Source of the DNA: Janthinobacterium sp. 17J80-10
Lineage (GTDB): Bacteria > Pseudomonadota > Gammaproteobacteria > Burkholderiales > Burkholderiaceae_D
Assembly (NCBI RefSeq): GCF_004114795.1
Contig: NZ_CP035311.1
Coordinates: 3,038,001 to 3,102,000, forward strand
Length of the DNA stretch: 64,000 bases
Direction: 5' to 3'
Below the pieces are notes generated by a model. That model saw nothing but the letters and a program-made list of their open reading frames with translations, was not told where the DNA came from and did not search any database. Every line of letters starts with the position of its first letter. The first letter of the stretch is position 1. The position numbers and the translations under genes are program-made. Shown piece by piece: positions 35,117 through 43,258 of this stretch.

Positions 35117-36033
35117 AAATTCATGACGATATTGCCGATGTTGCGCATGACCCGAGCGACCCCGATCCCTGGCTTGCGCTTTACCTGGATGGCAGCGTGC
35201 CGGTGTTCGATACCGTCAAGAAGGCCTGGATCAATAACTTGCGTTCGCGTCCGCGCCAGTTCCTGCTGCCGCTCGTGCGGCCCATGGCGCGGTCGATGAT
35301 CGTGCTGCTGCAATTGGCGAAAGTCATCGCGCCAAAGGCGTTCACCTCGTCTGCGGTGCTGCATCGGATTCTTGTCTGGGGTTTGAAAACGTGGGTGCGT
35401 CCGGACGCCAACTGGCTGATCCTGCGCCACTTTCATATCGGCTCGCAAAACCTGGCCTTCATTGCCCGCAATATTCCCGGCATCACGGTGCCGATGAATC
35501 CGCTGCATCCAAAGCGCATTGATGACCTCTCGGACCACCTGTTTCTCAAGCACGATATCAATTTATTCAATTTCGTCATCAACCTGAACCGGGAACTGCG
35601 GGCCAAAAATATCGAGATCGGGAAAATTCCGCGGCCGAATTTCGAGGATATCCAGCCCGATGGCTTTGCCCTCGAAGACCTGCCCGACAGGTGGACGAAT
35701 TTCATGGACCTGGAAACGGCAATCGATCTCTTCACGCCGGTGTATGCCCTGTTCCTGACGGACAGCGATTTCTGGCGCGCGACCAATTCCCTGCAAATGG
35801 ATGAGCCGATTGCCATTTATGTGGCGAAGATACTGGGCATGCCCGAACACCTCGTCCTGCTCAACAACAAGCACCCGCTGGTGCCGCTGACAACCCTGCG
35901 GGCCGGCAACCGCCTCGTATTGCATGGCCTGGCGTCTGAAATGCTGTTTTCCCTGCTGGCGCGACTGAAGGAAGAACACCGGGTGCAGGCACACCCCGCA
36001 TCCCTGGCCCCAGCCGGCTTGCACACAGCTTGA
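35113..36033 (+). CDS. Conserved hypothetical protein of the ketosynthase cluster
   Basis: A 306-residue protein beginning with TTG behind GGGAGG (35101-35106), overlapping the ketosynthase stop by four bases. It is soluble or membrane-associated: a hydrophobic basic segment (PRQFLLPLVRPMARSMIVLLQLAKVIAP, about 48-75) is present, and His-rich patches (ILRHFHIGSQN, DDLSDHLFLKHD) could bind metal. I do not know the family by function. Its coupling to the KAS-diiron fusion implies a role in the same pathway. Confidence 0.75.
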   Translation: MKIHDDIADVAHDPSDPDPWLALYLDGSVPVFDTVKKAWINNLRSRPRQFLLPLVRPMARSMIVLLQLAKVIAPKAFTSSAVLHRILVWGLKTWVRPDANWLILRHFHIGSQNLAFIARNIPGITVPMNPLHPKRIDDLSDHLFLKHDINLFNFVINLNRELRAKNIEIGKIPRPNFEDIQPDGFALEDLPDRWTNFMDLETAIDLFTPVYALFLTDSDFWRATNSLQMDEPIAIYVAKILGMPEHLVLLNNKHPLVPLTTLRAGNRLVLHGLASEMLFSLLARLKEEHRVQAHPASLAPAGLHTA

Positions 36034-36104
36034 CGCGCCTGTTACGAAACTTATACTGATGAAAGCAACATTTTGACAATGCAGGTATTTTCTTCAGGTG
36101 TCCC

Positions 36105-37418
36105 TTGAGTCTGTTTCAACATATCGCCTTATTGGTCTTTCTGGTGCTGGCCGCCGGCTTTCTGTCACTGACGGAAATTTCCCTGGCCGGCGCACGAAAG
36201 ATCAAGCTCAAGCTGCTGGCCGAGGCGGGCGACGAGCGCGCCCTGAAAGTCATGGCGCTGCAGGCGCAGTCGGCGGACTTCTTTGCCGCTTCGCAGATCG
36301 GCCTGAATGCCATCGCCATCCTCGGCGGCATCCTTGGCGAAGGCGCCTTGCGGCCCTACTTCATCGAGTGGATTTCATTGGTTTACAGCGGTCCCGGCCT
36401 GGAAAACATCGGCTTCATCCTGTCCTTCATTTTCGTCACGACCCTGTTCATCCTGTTTTCCGACCTGATGCCCAAGCGCCTGGCCATGATTGCGCCGGAA
36501 CGCATTGCCGTCGCAGTCATCAAGCCGGTCCAGTGGTTCATCGGCCTTTGCAAGCCGTTTTCATGGGCATTGAACCTCGTGGCGAACCTGCTGTTCCGCC
36601 TCTTCAAGGTGGAAACGACGCGGGATGACAGTATCACGTTCGATGAAATTTCCGCCGCGGTCAAGGCCGGGGCCTTGGCTGGCGTGCTGCAAAAGCAGGA
36701 GCAGCACTTCATCGAAAATGTCTTCGAACTGGAGTCGCGCGCGGTAACGTCCACCATGACCAACCGCGACAACGTGGTGTTTTTCAGCCTGAATGAAAGC
36801 GAAGACAGCATCCGCCAGAAAATCGCACAACATTCCTATTCCAAGTTCCCGGTCTGCGATGGCGTCATCGACCATGTCATCGGCTATGTCGATACCCGCG
36901 ATATCCTGGTGCGCCTGCTGAACAAACAATCGCTGTTCCAGTTGAATGAATCGAGCATCCGCACCGTGCTGATCATTCCCGATACGCTGACATTGTCGGA
37001 ACTGCTGGACAAGTTCCGGGCGACCAAGGAAAGCTTTGCCGTGGTGATCAATGAATACGCCCTGGTCATGGGCGTCATTACCGTGAGCGACATCATGATT
37101 ACCGTGATGGGCAGCTGGGGCAGCCCGCTGGACGAGGACAAGCAGATCCTGCAGCGCGAGGATGGCTCATGGCTGATCGACGGCAGCACGCCCGTGGGCG
37201 ACATGAAACGCACCATTGGCCTTGAAACCTTGCCCGAGGAAGAAAACTACCAGACCGCGGCCGGCTTCATGATGTATATGCTGCGCAAAGTCCCCAAGCG
37301 TACCGACAGCGTAGAATACGAGGGCATCAAGTTCGAGGTCCTGGACGTGGACCACTATCGCATCGACCAGTTGCTGGTCAAGCGCCTTGCCGCAAACGAT
37401 CCCGCCAAGTTGACCTGA
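36105..37418 (+). CDS. paeA: PaeA/YtfL-like CNNM/CBS membrane protein
   Basis: A 437-residue protein with an N-terminal DUF21 membrane domain (four segments in about 1-190), a CBS pair (about 205-330) and a C-terminal CorC/HlyC domain. Segments such as SLTEISLAGARKIKLKLLAEAG, QIGLNAIAILGGI, TFDEISAAVKAGALAGVLQKQE and FMMYMLRKVPKRTDSVEYEGIKFEVLD are strikingly like E. coli YtfL, now called PaeA, a polyamine (cadaverine/putrescine) exporter. The start codon is TTG. The symbol is given on the basis of that resemblance, and other CNNM proteins transport Mg2+. Confidence 0.85.
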   Translation: MSLFQHIALLVFLVLAAGFLSLTEISLAGARKIKLKLLAEAGDERALKVMALQAQSADFFAASQIGLNAIAILGGILGEGALRPYFIEWISLVYSGPGLENIGFILSFIFVTTLFILFSDLMPKRLAMIAPERIAVAVIKPVQWFIGLCKPFSWALNLVANLLFRLFKVETTRDDSITFDEISAAVKAGALAGVLQKQEQHFIENVFELESRAVTSTMTNRDNVVFFSLNESEDSIRQKIAQHSYSKFPVCDGVIDHVIGYVDTRDILVRLLNKQSLFQLNESSIRTVLIIPDTLTLSELLDKFRATKESFAVVINEYALVMGVITVSDIMITVMGSWGSPLDEDKQILQREDGSWLIDGSTPVGDMKRTIGLETLPEEENYQTAAGFMMYMLRKVPKRTDSVEYEGIKFEVLDVDHYRIDQLLVKRLAANDPAKLT

Positions 37419-37429
37419 TCAAGTATGCA

Positions 37430-37457
37430 TTGGCACGCCGACACCATGTTATATAAA
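37430..37457 (+). promoter_or_regulatory. Promoter of a candidate small RNA
   Basis: TTGGCA (37430-37435) and TATAAA (37452-37457), spaced 16 bp, with a terminator 96 bp beyond. It stands just after the paeA stop. Confidence 0.4.
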
Positions 37458-37463
37458 TAATGT

Positions 37464-37587
37464 ATGTCTCCTATTGCCAATATAAAGCAGACAATGCGGC
37501 TTCCGCTGGATAAGATTGCACCTGTCTCCTCCAATCTTCTTGAATTGGATTTAGCCCGCAAGCCGCAAGGTCTGCGGGCTTTTTTTT
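37464..37587 (+). ncRNA. Candidate small RNA with anti-Shine-Dalgarno motifs
   Basis: A promoter-like pair at 37430-37457 and an intrinsic terminator at 37553-37587 enclose about 124 nt without a convincing gene (only a 17-codon frame). The segment contains GTCTCCT and TGTCTCCTCC, C-rich motifs able to pair with ribosome sites. The 5' end is estimated from the promoter. Confidence 0.4.
37553..37587 (+). terminator. Intrinsic terminator
   Basis: AGCCCGCA (37553-37560) pairs with TGCGGGCT (37573-37580) over a 12-nt loop and is followed by seven T. It ends either paeA readthrough or the sRNA candidate. Confidence 0.85.
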
Positions 37588-37658
37588 GTCACCACGATTG
37601 ATCTGAACCCGCGTCACACCGCGCTACAATAGCGATTCTTCATTTTCAGGAACTGGCA

Positions 37659-38531
37659 GTGTCCGCATCCCGGCAAAATCCGACGGCTTCTTCCGCTGCA
37701 GCGGACCTGATGGGGTCCATCGACATTCCACCGCGGCCGGCATTGCTGATGGCGCTGCAGCGCGAGTTGCGGCGAAAGGAGCCGGATGTCAGAAAAGTGG
37801 CGCAATTGCTGGGCCGTGATGCGGCAATGGCGGGGCAACTCCTGAAGACAGCCAATTCCGCCTTCCTGAACTTGCGCCGCCGCTCGGACAGCGTCGACGA
37901 CGCCATTGCCCTGATCGGCATGAACCACTGCAGCAGCATCATGGAAGGATTGATTGTCAGGAGCATCCTGGGCACTGGCAAGATGATGATGGCCCGGTTC
38001 TGGGATGTTTCCGAAAAACGCGCGCAAGGCATGAGTTACCTGGCGCGGCAAACGAGCGCAGTACCGCAAGAACTCGCCTACAGCTTTGGCCTGTTTTGCG
38101 ATATCGGCATTCCCCTCATGAAAGCCACTTTCCCGACTTACCTGGAAACCCTGTCGATCGCCAACAAAATGGGGGGATGGCGCTTCGTCAGGCTGGAAGA
38201 AGTCCGGCACGGCATCAACCACACCATGGTCGGCGCAACGCTGGCTGAACACTGGGGGATTTCGCCCGCCATCGTGCTCGCCATCAAGCTCCATCATGCG
38301 CCCGAGGCGCTGGCCGACAACGCTGTCCCCACGGTCGTCAAGGGGCTGGTTGCCATCAACCTGGTCGTCGAAAAAGCCATCGAAGAATTCCGCGGCGCGG
38401 ACGTCTCGCTGGAGTGGCGCGATGGCGGCAGCGCCGCCGCCGGCGTGCTGGGCCTTTCCATGAATGAGATCGACGCCCTCTGCGCGCAATTGATCCAGGT
38501 GTTTTCCGGCGCGCTCCCGCCCGCTGCCTAG
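37659..38531 (+). CDS. HDOD domain protein
   Basis: A 290-residue single-domain HDOD protein. IPPRPALLMALQRELRRKEPDVRKVAQLLGRDAAMAGQLLKTANSAFLNLRR (about 24-77) and LIGMNHCSSIMEGLIVRSIL form the characteristic start. The HD residues are degenerate (GLFCDIGIPLM, HH in IKLHHAPEAL), as usual in HDOD. Such proteins act in signalling and stress, often beside c-di-GMP enzymes or pili. It starts with GTG behind AGGA. The next gene is pilU. Confidence 0.9.
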   Translation: MSASRQNPTASSAAADLMGSIDIPPRPALLMALQRELRRKEPDVRKVAQLLGRDAAMAGQLLKTANSAFLNLRRRSDSVDDAIALIGMNHCSSIMEGLIVRSILGTGKMMMARFWDVSEKRAQGMSYLARQTSAVPQELAYSFGLFCDIGIPLMKATFPTYLETLSIANKMGGWRFVRLEEVRHGINHTMVGATLAEHWGISPAIVLAIKLHHAPEALADNAVPTVVKGLVAINLVVEKAIEEFRGADVSLEWRDGGSAAAGVLGLSMNEIDALCAQLIQVFSGALPPAA

Positions 38532-38571
38532 TGCGGCGAATCCGCAACCTTCACGCCTGCCGTTTGCAATT

Positions 38572-38587
38572 CAACTATAAATAGTTG
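38572..38587. promoter_or_regulatory. Short palindrome upstream of pilU
   Basis: CAACTAT-AA-ATAGTTG, 51 bp before the pilU ATG. A TATAAT at 38599-38604 follows but lacks a clear -35. The palindrome may bind a regulator. Confidence 0.3.
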
Positions 38588-38637
38588 CTTTTAAGCACTA
38601 TAATCATCGACGCCCACTCCTCCAGCAAACGCACGCC

Positions 38638-39918
38638 ATGACCACTCTGACCGAAGACAAAGCCCGCGATTACATGCACAAACTGCTGGGTGCGATGAGC
38701 CGTGCCGGTGGCTCCGACCTGTTCATTGCGCATGAGTACCCGCCCAGCATGAAAGTCCATGGCGGCATGCAGGCCCTGAGCCCGCAGAAGCTCACCGGCG
38801 ACGTTACGCGCGTGCTGGCCAACGCAATGATGAACGAGCGGCAGCGCGAGGAATTTGCCAGGGAAATGGAATGCAATTTCGCCGTTTCCATACAGGGCCT
38901 GTCGCGCTTCCGGGTAAATGTCTTCATCCAGCAGCAGCAGGTCGGCATGGTGATCCGCACCATCGCCTCGGAAATCCCGAACTTCGAAAAGCTGGCCCTG
39001 CCGGAAGTGCTGAAAGAAGTCGTGATGAACAAGCGCGGCCTGGTGCTGGTGGTCGGCGGCACCGGCTCAGGCAAATCCACGTCGCTTGCCGCGATGATCG
39101 ATCATCGCAACCGCACTTCGCCCGGCCATATCATTACCGTCGAAGATCCGGTGGAATATGTGCACAAGTCGCAGCAATGCCTGGTGACGCATCGCGAAGT
39201 GGGTGTGGATACGCACTCCTGGCACCATGCCCTGAAGAACACGCTGCGCCAGGCACCGGATGTCATCCTGATCGGCGAAATCCGCGATGCGGAAACCATG
39301 GAACACGCCATTGCCTTTGCCGAAACCGGCCACCTGTGCCTGGGCACGCTGCATGCCAACAGTGCCAACCAGACCATCGACCGCATCATCAACTTCTTCC
39401 CGGAGGAACGGCGCAACCAGTTGCTGATGGATCTCTCGTCTAACCTGCGCGCGATCATCTCGCAGCGCCTGGTGCGCACCATCGATGGCAATGGCCGCAA
39501 GGCCGCCATCGAAATCCTGCTCAATACCCCCAGCATTGCCGAACGCATCTTCAAGGGCGAGTTCCATGAAATCAAGGCGATCATGGCCAAGTCGCGCGAA
39601 CTTGGCATGCGCACCTTCGACTGGGCGCTGTTTGAACTCTATAACGATGGTCACATCGCCTATGAGGAAGCCATCCGCAATGCCGATTCGGCCAACGAAC
39701 TGCGACTGAACATCAAGCTCAAGAGCGAACGTGGCGAACCTGCTTCCGAGGGGCCGGTATCACTGACGATCGATCATGGCCCCTCCGAGGAGGAACTGGA
39801 AGCGCTGCGCAAGGAAGAGCTCAACAAACAAAAAGAGAAGCGCCGCCTGCTGGAAGAAAAACAGCTGGCGGAATTGCAGGCGCTGAAAGAACAGCGGGAG
39901 CAGCAAAAAACGGCGTAA
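38638..39918 (+). CDS. pilU: Type IV pilus retraction ATPase, PilU type
   Basis: A 426-residue PilT/PilU-like ATPase. Walker A is VVGGTGSGKSTSL (about 138-149), the Asp box ITVEDPVEY, Walker B DVILIGEIRD and the His box GHLCLGTLHANSA. PilU works with PilT to depolymerise pilin under load. The C-terminal 60 residues are a charged, Gln/Glu/Lys-rich tail (EEKQLAELQALKEQREQQ) longer than usual. PilT is not adjacent here, whereas the two genes often are. PilT identity cannot be excluded, but the tail and THREVGV/EIPNF pattern favour PilU. Confidence 0.85.
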   Translation: MTTLTEDKARDYMHKLLGAMSRAGGSDLFIAHEYPPSMKVHGGMQALSPQKLTGDVTRVLANAMMNERQREEFAREMECNFAVSIQGLSRFRVNVFIQQQQVGMVIRTIASEIPNFEKLALPEVLKEVVMNKRGLVLVVGGTGSGKSTSLAAMIDHRNRTSPGHIITVEDPVEYVHKSQQCLVTHREVGVDTHSWHHALKNTLRQAPDVILIGEIRDAETMEHAIAFAETGHLCLGTLHANSANQTIDRIINFFPEERRNQLLMDLSSNLRAIISQRLVRTIDGNGRKAAIEILLNTPSIAERIFKGEFHEIKAIMAKSRELGMRTFDWALFELYNDGHIAYEEAIRNADSANELRLNIKLKSERGEPASEGPVSLTIDHGPSEEELEALRKEELNKQKEKRRLLEEKQLAELQALKEQREQQKTA

Positions 39919-39937
39919 CAGGATCGGTGCGGCGCGC

Positions 39938-40708
39938 CTAGACGGAGCCCTTGAAGCCCTGGAAAATCCCTTTTGCCTGCACCATTCTTGCGGTGTCACC
40001 CATCATGTGCATCCCGAGAAACAGCAGGTTGCCATTGCGGGCGACCGTAAAGGGGGCATCCGGCGTGTTCAGCCTGCTTTCAATGCGTACGCATTCCTCG
40101 GTCGATATGCATTCCCCCACCATGACAACGGTGGGCAGCACCGTCTTGCTCTTGAATTCAAATTGCATCACCCGGTTCATCTCCCGCAGCTTCGCAATAT
40201 TCTTTCCGCCTGGCGTAGACTCATTCACTTCCGAAAAACGCGCTTCCAGGCCATTTTGTGCAAAGTGCATGTTTAGCTGATCCATTACATCACTTGACCG
40301 AGCCGCTTCAGCCGTTTTCTGTGCCGGGTCTGCTTCCACGCAGGTACCGAGGACATGGTCAAACACGGCATCGTGTTTCTCGCGGCACCAGCGTTCCATC
40401 TCCGGATTGGACCTTGCCTTGCTGATTTCACTGAGCGCGACTGCCCGTTCTTCCTTCATTGCGTCACTTGCCGAGATATTCAGCAATACCAGGATAGAAA
40501 CGACCGATATCCCCAAGTTAACAAAGAACGGTAAGCGGATATCGTTCTCGTCATCCCCCCAGAACTTATACAGATAATACAGCGCCGGAATACCCAGGAA
40601 GAATGTCAGCACTGCGCCTATTGGCGTGATTTTCCCGATCCGGATAAGCAGCCATATCAGGCTGACGAATGAAACAACACCCAGAACTACACAAATGACA
40701 AGATCCAT
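39938..40708 (-). CDS. Membrane protein of unknown function
   Basis: A 256-residue protein with three hydrophobic segments in the first 85 residues (MDLVICVVLGVVSFVSLIWLLI, IGAVLTFFLGIPALYYLY, LGISVVSILVLLNI), then a 170-residue soluble domain with a Cys pair (MERWCREKH...VLGTCVEAD) and a second pair (GECISTEECVR). The soluble part probably faces the periplasm, where the Cys residues may be oxidised. I do not recognise the family. GC is lower than in the neighbours, and the converging pilU ends 20 bp away. Confidence 0.65.
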   Translation of the reverse strand: MDLVICVVLGVVSFVSLIWLLIRIGKITPIGAVLTFFLGIPALYYLYKFWGDDENDIRLPFFVNLGISVVSILVLLNISASDAMKEERAVALSEISKARSNPEMERWCREKHDAVFDHVLGTCVEADPAQKTAEAARSSDVMDQLNMHFAQNGLEARFSEVNESTPGGKNIAKLREMNRVMQFEFKSKTVLPTVVMVGECISTEECVRIESRLNTPDAPFTVARNGNLLFLGMHMMGDTARMVQAKGIFQGFKGSV

Positions 40709-40869
40709 ATGTTTTCCGCTCCCTTTTCATTATTATTTTATTATCAGTGGAAATTATTTATCGTAATTCGCTGACTGAATTGATTAATCATTAATAATTA
40801 ATTAGATCTGATTTTTTACACAGCCACAATCCCATCAATATGGGGTATTGCACTATTCCGTTTTGCCAC

Positions 40870-40969
40870 TTATCCCCGACATCCGTGGAAAACTCTGTGG
40901 ACAACTCATGAGAGTATTGCCTAAACCCATGATTTCTATGGATAAATTGATGATGATAAAAATCAAGGC
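40870..40969. repeat. Intergenic repeat, copy B, with near-FNR box
   Basis: Counterpart of 32001-32100, same length, roughly 70% identical. Here TGTGGACAA replaces the DnaA-like TGTGGATAA, and ATGAT-AAAA-ATCAA (40953-40966) is one base off the FNR consensus, without the terminator seen in copy A. The rest of the 40709-41185 gap is AT-rich, with no gene visible. Confidence 0.6.
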
Positions 40970-41185
40970 AGATGACTTCCAGTAAATGCGGAATATTTCG
41001 CTTATATCGAAAAAAGTAAAAAACGTCACCGCAACGTTACAAAACTATTAAAGGGCGGTTGTCAGAGGGGATGTAGACGCAAGCGATAAAATATTTCCTG
41101 GCGATAATGTGACAAAAATTAACTTTCCATATTTAACTTTTAACGCAAAATACGACCGATTCAGTTTGCGGATACTTTTTGCGTT

Positions 41186-41563
41186 ATGACTACAGAAGTA
41201 CAAGCGGCTTTACCTTCTCCTTCCGAAAAACGGAAAAATCCCCGAAGTACCTTGGCAGTCGATGCCAGGATGCTGGGACATGACGCCATTCCGCACCATA
41301 TCCAGATCATGGATATTTCCCGCGGCGGCATCGGCCTCGTTGCCCAAGCAGAATTGCAGGCGGGCGATACCTGCGCCATCGCCTTCGATGCCACCGTGGA
41401 TGAAGAGCCGCGCCGTATTAATGTCTGGGCAAAGGTGGCATACTGCGTGCCGCTGACCGCGGCAGATTTCCAGATCGGCGTGCACTTCCGCGACTACGAT
41501 ACGCATAGCAGGACCCACATCGAACAATTGTGCGGCACCTACGGCTTGCCTGTCGGCTGGTGA
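41186..41563 (+). CDS. PilZ domain protein
   Basis: A 125-residue PilZ protein that binds cyclic di-GMP. The two binding motifs are visible: RKNPR (RxxxR, about 16-20) and DISRGGIGL (D/NxSxxG, about 43-51). It is a single-domain type without an extra effector, and fits the c-di-GMP enzymes and pilU in the window. The start at 41186 gives MTTEVQAALPSPSEK. Confidence 0.93.
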   Translation: MTTEVQAALPSPSEKRKNPRSTLAVDARMLGHDAIPHHIQIMDISRGGIGLVAQAELQAGDTCAIAFDATVDEEPRRINVWAKVAYCVPLTAADFQIGVHFRDYDTHSRTHIEQLCGTYGLPVGW

Positions 41564-41667
41564 TGCTGGCGCAACACGTCTTTCCTTCGTCAATCCTGTT
41601 GTATTTTCCCTGTATCAACGGCATCATCCTCCCCATTTCGCATTTATTGCGCCGGGGAGAATGAAGG

Positions 41668-42897
41668 ATGCTGAACGGCCTTTGGCTGGGCTTTTTTGTG
41701 GTGGCTGCGCTGAGCGCCTTCGGCCGCTGGCTGCTGGGCGGCGATGCGGGCGTGTTCGCCACCATGGTGGAAAGCCTGTTTGCAATGGCCAAGCTGTCGG
41801 TGGAAGTGATGGTCTTGCTGTTCGGGACGCTCACCCTGTGGCTGGGTTTCCTGCGCATCGCTGAAAAAGCCGGCATCGTTGAAGTATTGGCGCGCCTGCT
41901 GTCGCCGCTGTTCCGTCGCCTGATGCCGGAAGTGCCTGCTGGCCATCCGGCGCTGGGCTTGATCACGCTGAATTTCACTGCCAATGCCCTGGGACTGGAC
42001 AATGCCGCCACGCCCATCGGCCTGAAAGCCATGCGCGCGCTGCAGGAACTCAATCCGCTGCCGGCAGTCGCCAGCAATGCGCAAATTCTTTTCCTTGTGC
42101 TCAATGCCTCATCGCTCACGCTTTTGCCAGTAACGATCTTCATGTACCGCGCGCAGCAGGGCGCCGCCGACCCGACCCTGGTATTTCTGCCGATCCTGAT
42201 CGCAACCAGCGCCTCCACCCTGGCGGGCTTTCTCTCGGTGGCACTGATGCAGCGCCTGAAGCTGACAGACCCGGTAGTGCTGGGATGGCTGGGCGGCACC
42301 GCACTCGTCCTGGGCGCGTTGATGGCCTTTCTGGCCGGCCTGTCGGCGACGGCGCTCGCTGCGCTGTCTTCCCTGCTCGGCAACCTGGTGCTGTTTGGCC
42401 TGATCCTGCTATTCCTGCTCTGGGGCGCATGGCGCCGCGTGCCAGTGTATGAAAGCTTTGTCGAGGGCGCCAAGGAAGGCTTCGACGTTGCCAAAAATCT
42501 GTTGCCTTATCTCGTTGCCATGCTGTGCGCCGTGGGTGTCTTGCGCGCCTCCGGCGCGCTGGAAGTCGTGCTCGACGGCTTGCGCTACCTCGTCACGGCA
42601 GCAGGCCTGGACAGCCGCTTCGTCGACGCCATGCCGACCGCGCTGGTGAAACCATTCTCCGGCAGTGCCGCCCGCGCCATGCTGATTGAAACCATGCAAA
42701 CCGCCGGTGTCGACAGCTTCCCCGCGCTGGTGGCGGCCACCGTGCAAGGCAGCACCGAAACCACCTTCTATGTGCTGGCCGTGTACTTCGGTGCGGTGGG
42801 CATCCAGCGCGCACGCCATGCAGTCGGTTGTGCGCTGGTCGCCGACGGGGCCGGCGTACTGGCGTCGATCGCAGTCTGCTACTGGTTTTTTGGCTGA
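41668..42897 (+). CDS. SpmA-SpmB-like nucleoside-recognition membrane protein
   Basis: A 409-residue integral membrane protein with two Gate (nucleoside recognition) domains in tandem, as if SpmA and SpmB were fused. The hallmark ITLNFTANALGLDNAATPIGLKAM is in the first half, and KPFSGSAARAMLIETMQTAGVDSFPALVAATVQGSTETTFYVLAVYFG in the second. About 10 hydrophobic helices are predicted. The function outside sporulation is unknown, and transport of small molecules is the usual guess. AAGG precedes the ATG. Confidence 0.88.
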   Translation: MLNGLWLGFFVVAALSAFGRWLLGGDAGVFATMVESLFAMAKLSVEVMVLLFGTLTLWLGFLRIAEKAGIVEVLARLLSPLFRRLMPEVPAGHPALGLITLNFTANALGLDNAATPIGLKAMRALQELNPLPAVASNAQILFLVLNASSLTLLPVTIFMYRAQQGAADPTLVFLPILIATSASTLAGFLSVALMQRLKLTDPVVLGWLGGTALVLGALMAFLAGLSATALAALSSLLGNLVLFGLILLFLLWGAWRRVPVYESFVEGAKEGFDVAKNLLPYLVAMLCAVGVLRASGALEVVLDGLRYLVTAAGLDSRFVDAMPTALVKPFSGSAARAMLIETMQTAGVDSFPALVAATVQGSTETTFYVLAVYFGAVGIQRARHAVGCALVADGAGVLASIAVCYWFFG

Positions 42898-42978
42898 ACC
42901 GGCGTTCCGCGGTATCAGATTGACGTGGCCTTTCGACAGTTATTTGATTTATCTATGCCTGTTATTCATTCGCGGCAT

Positions 42979-43007
42979 TTGACTCCATTATTACAATGAA
43001 ACATAAT
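42979..43007 (+). promoter_or_regulatory. Likely rpoD promoter
   Basis: TTGACT (42979-42984), a 17-bp spacer and CATAAT (43002-43007), each one base off consensus. It would leave a leader of about 245 nt before the rpoD ATG. Apart from this I see nothing clear in 42898-43258. Confidence 0.5.
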
Positions 43008-43258
43008 GCGCGACTGCATTTTTTTCGCACTCTGCCATCAACTGGCAACTGCGGCCCGTTTGCTTGAACCATTCCTGAATCCTGTGATCGTACCGCATTC
43101 CCGATTTCACCCTTGAATAGACAGCGTTGACGCAGCATATCGGCACTTGCTGCGAACCGCCTCGCCCTCGCCATCCGGTCCACGTCGAGATGCCATCACC
43201 ACGGTGCTGGCGGTTTTCCGTGTCTTGATGACGGGTTGTTATTAATGACACTGACGCA

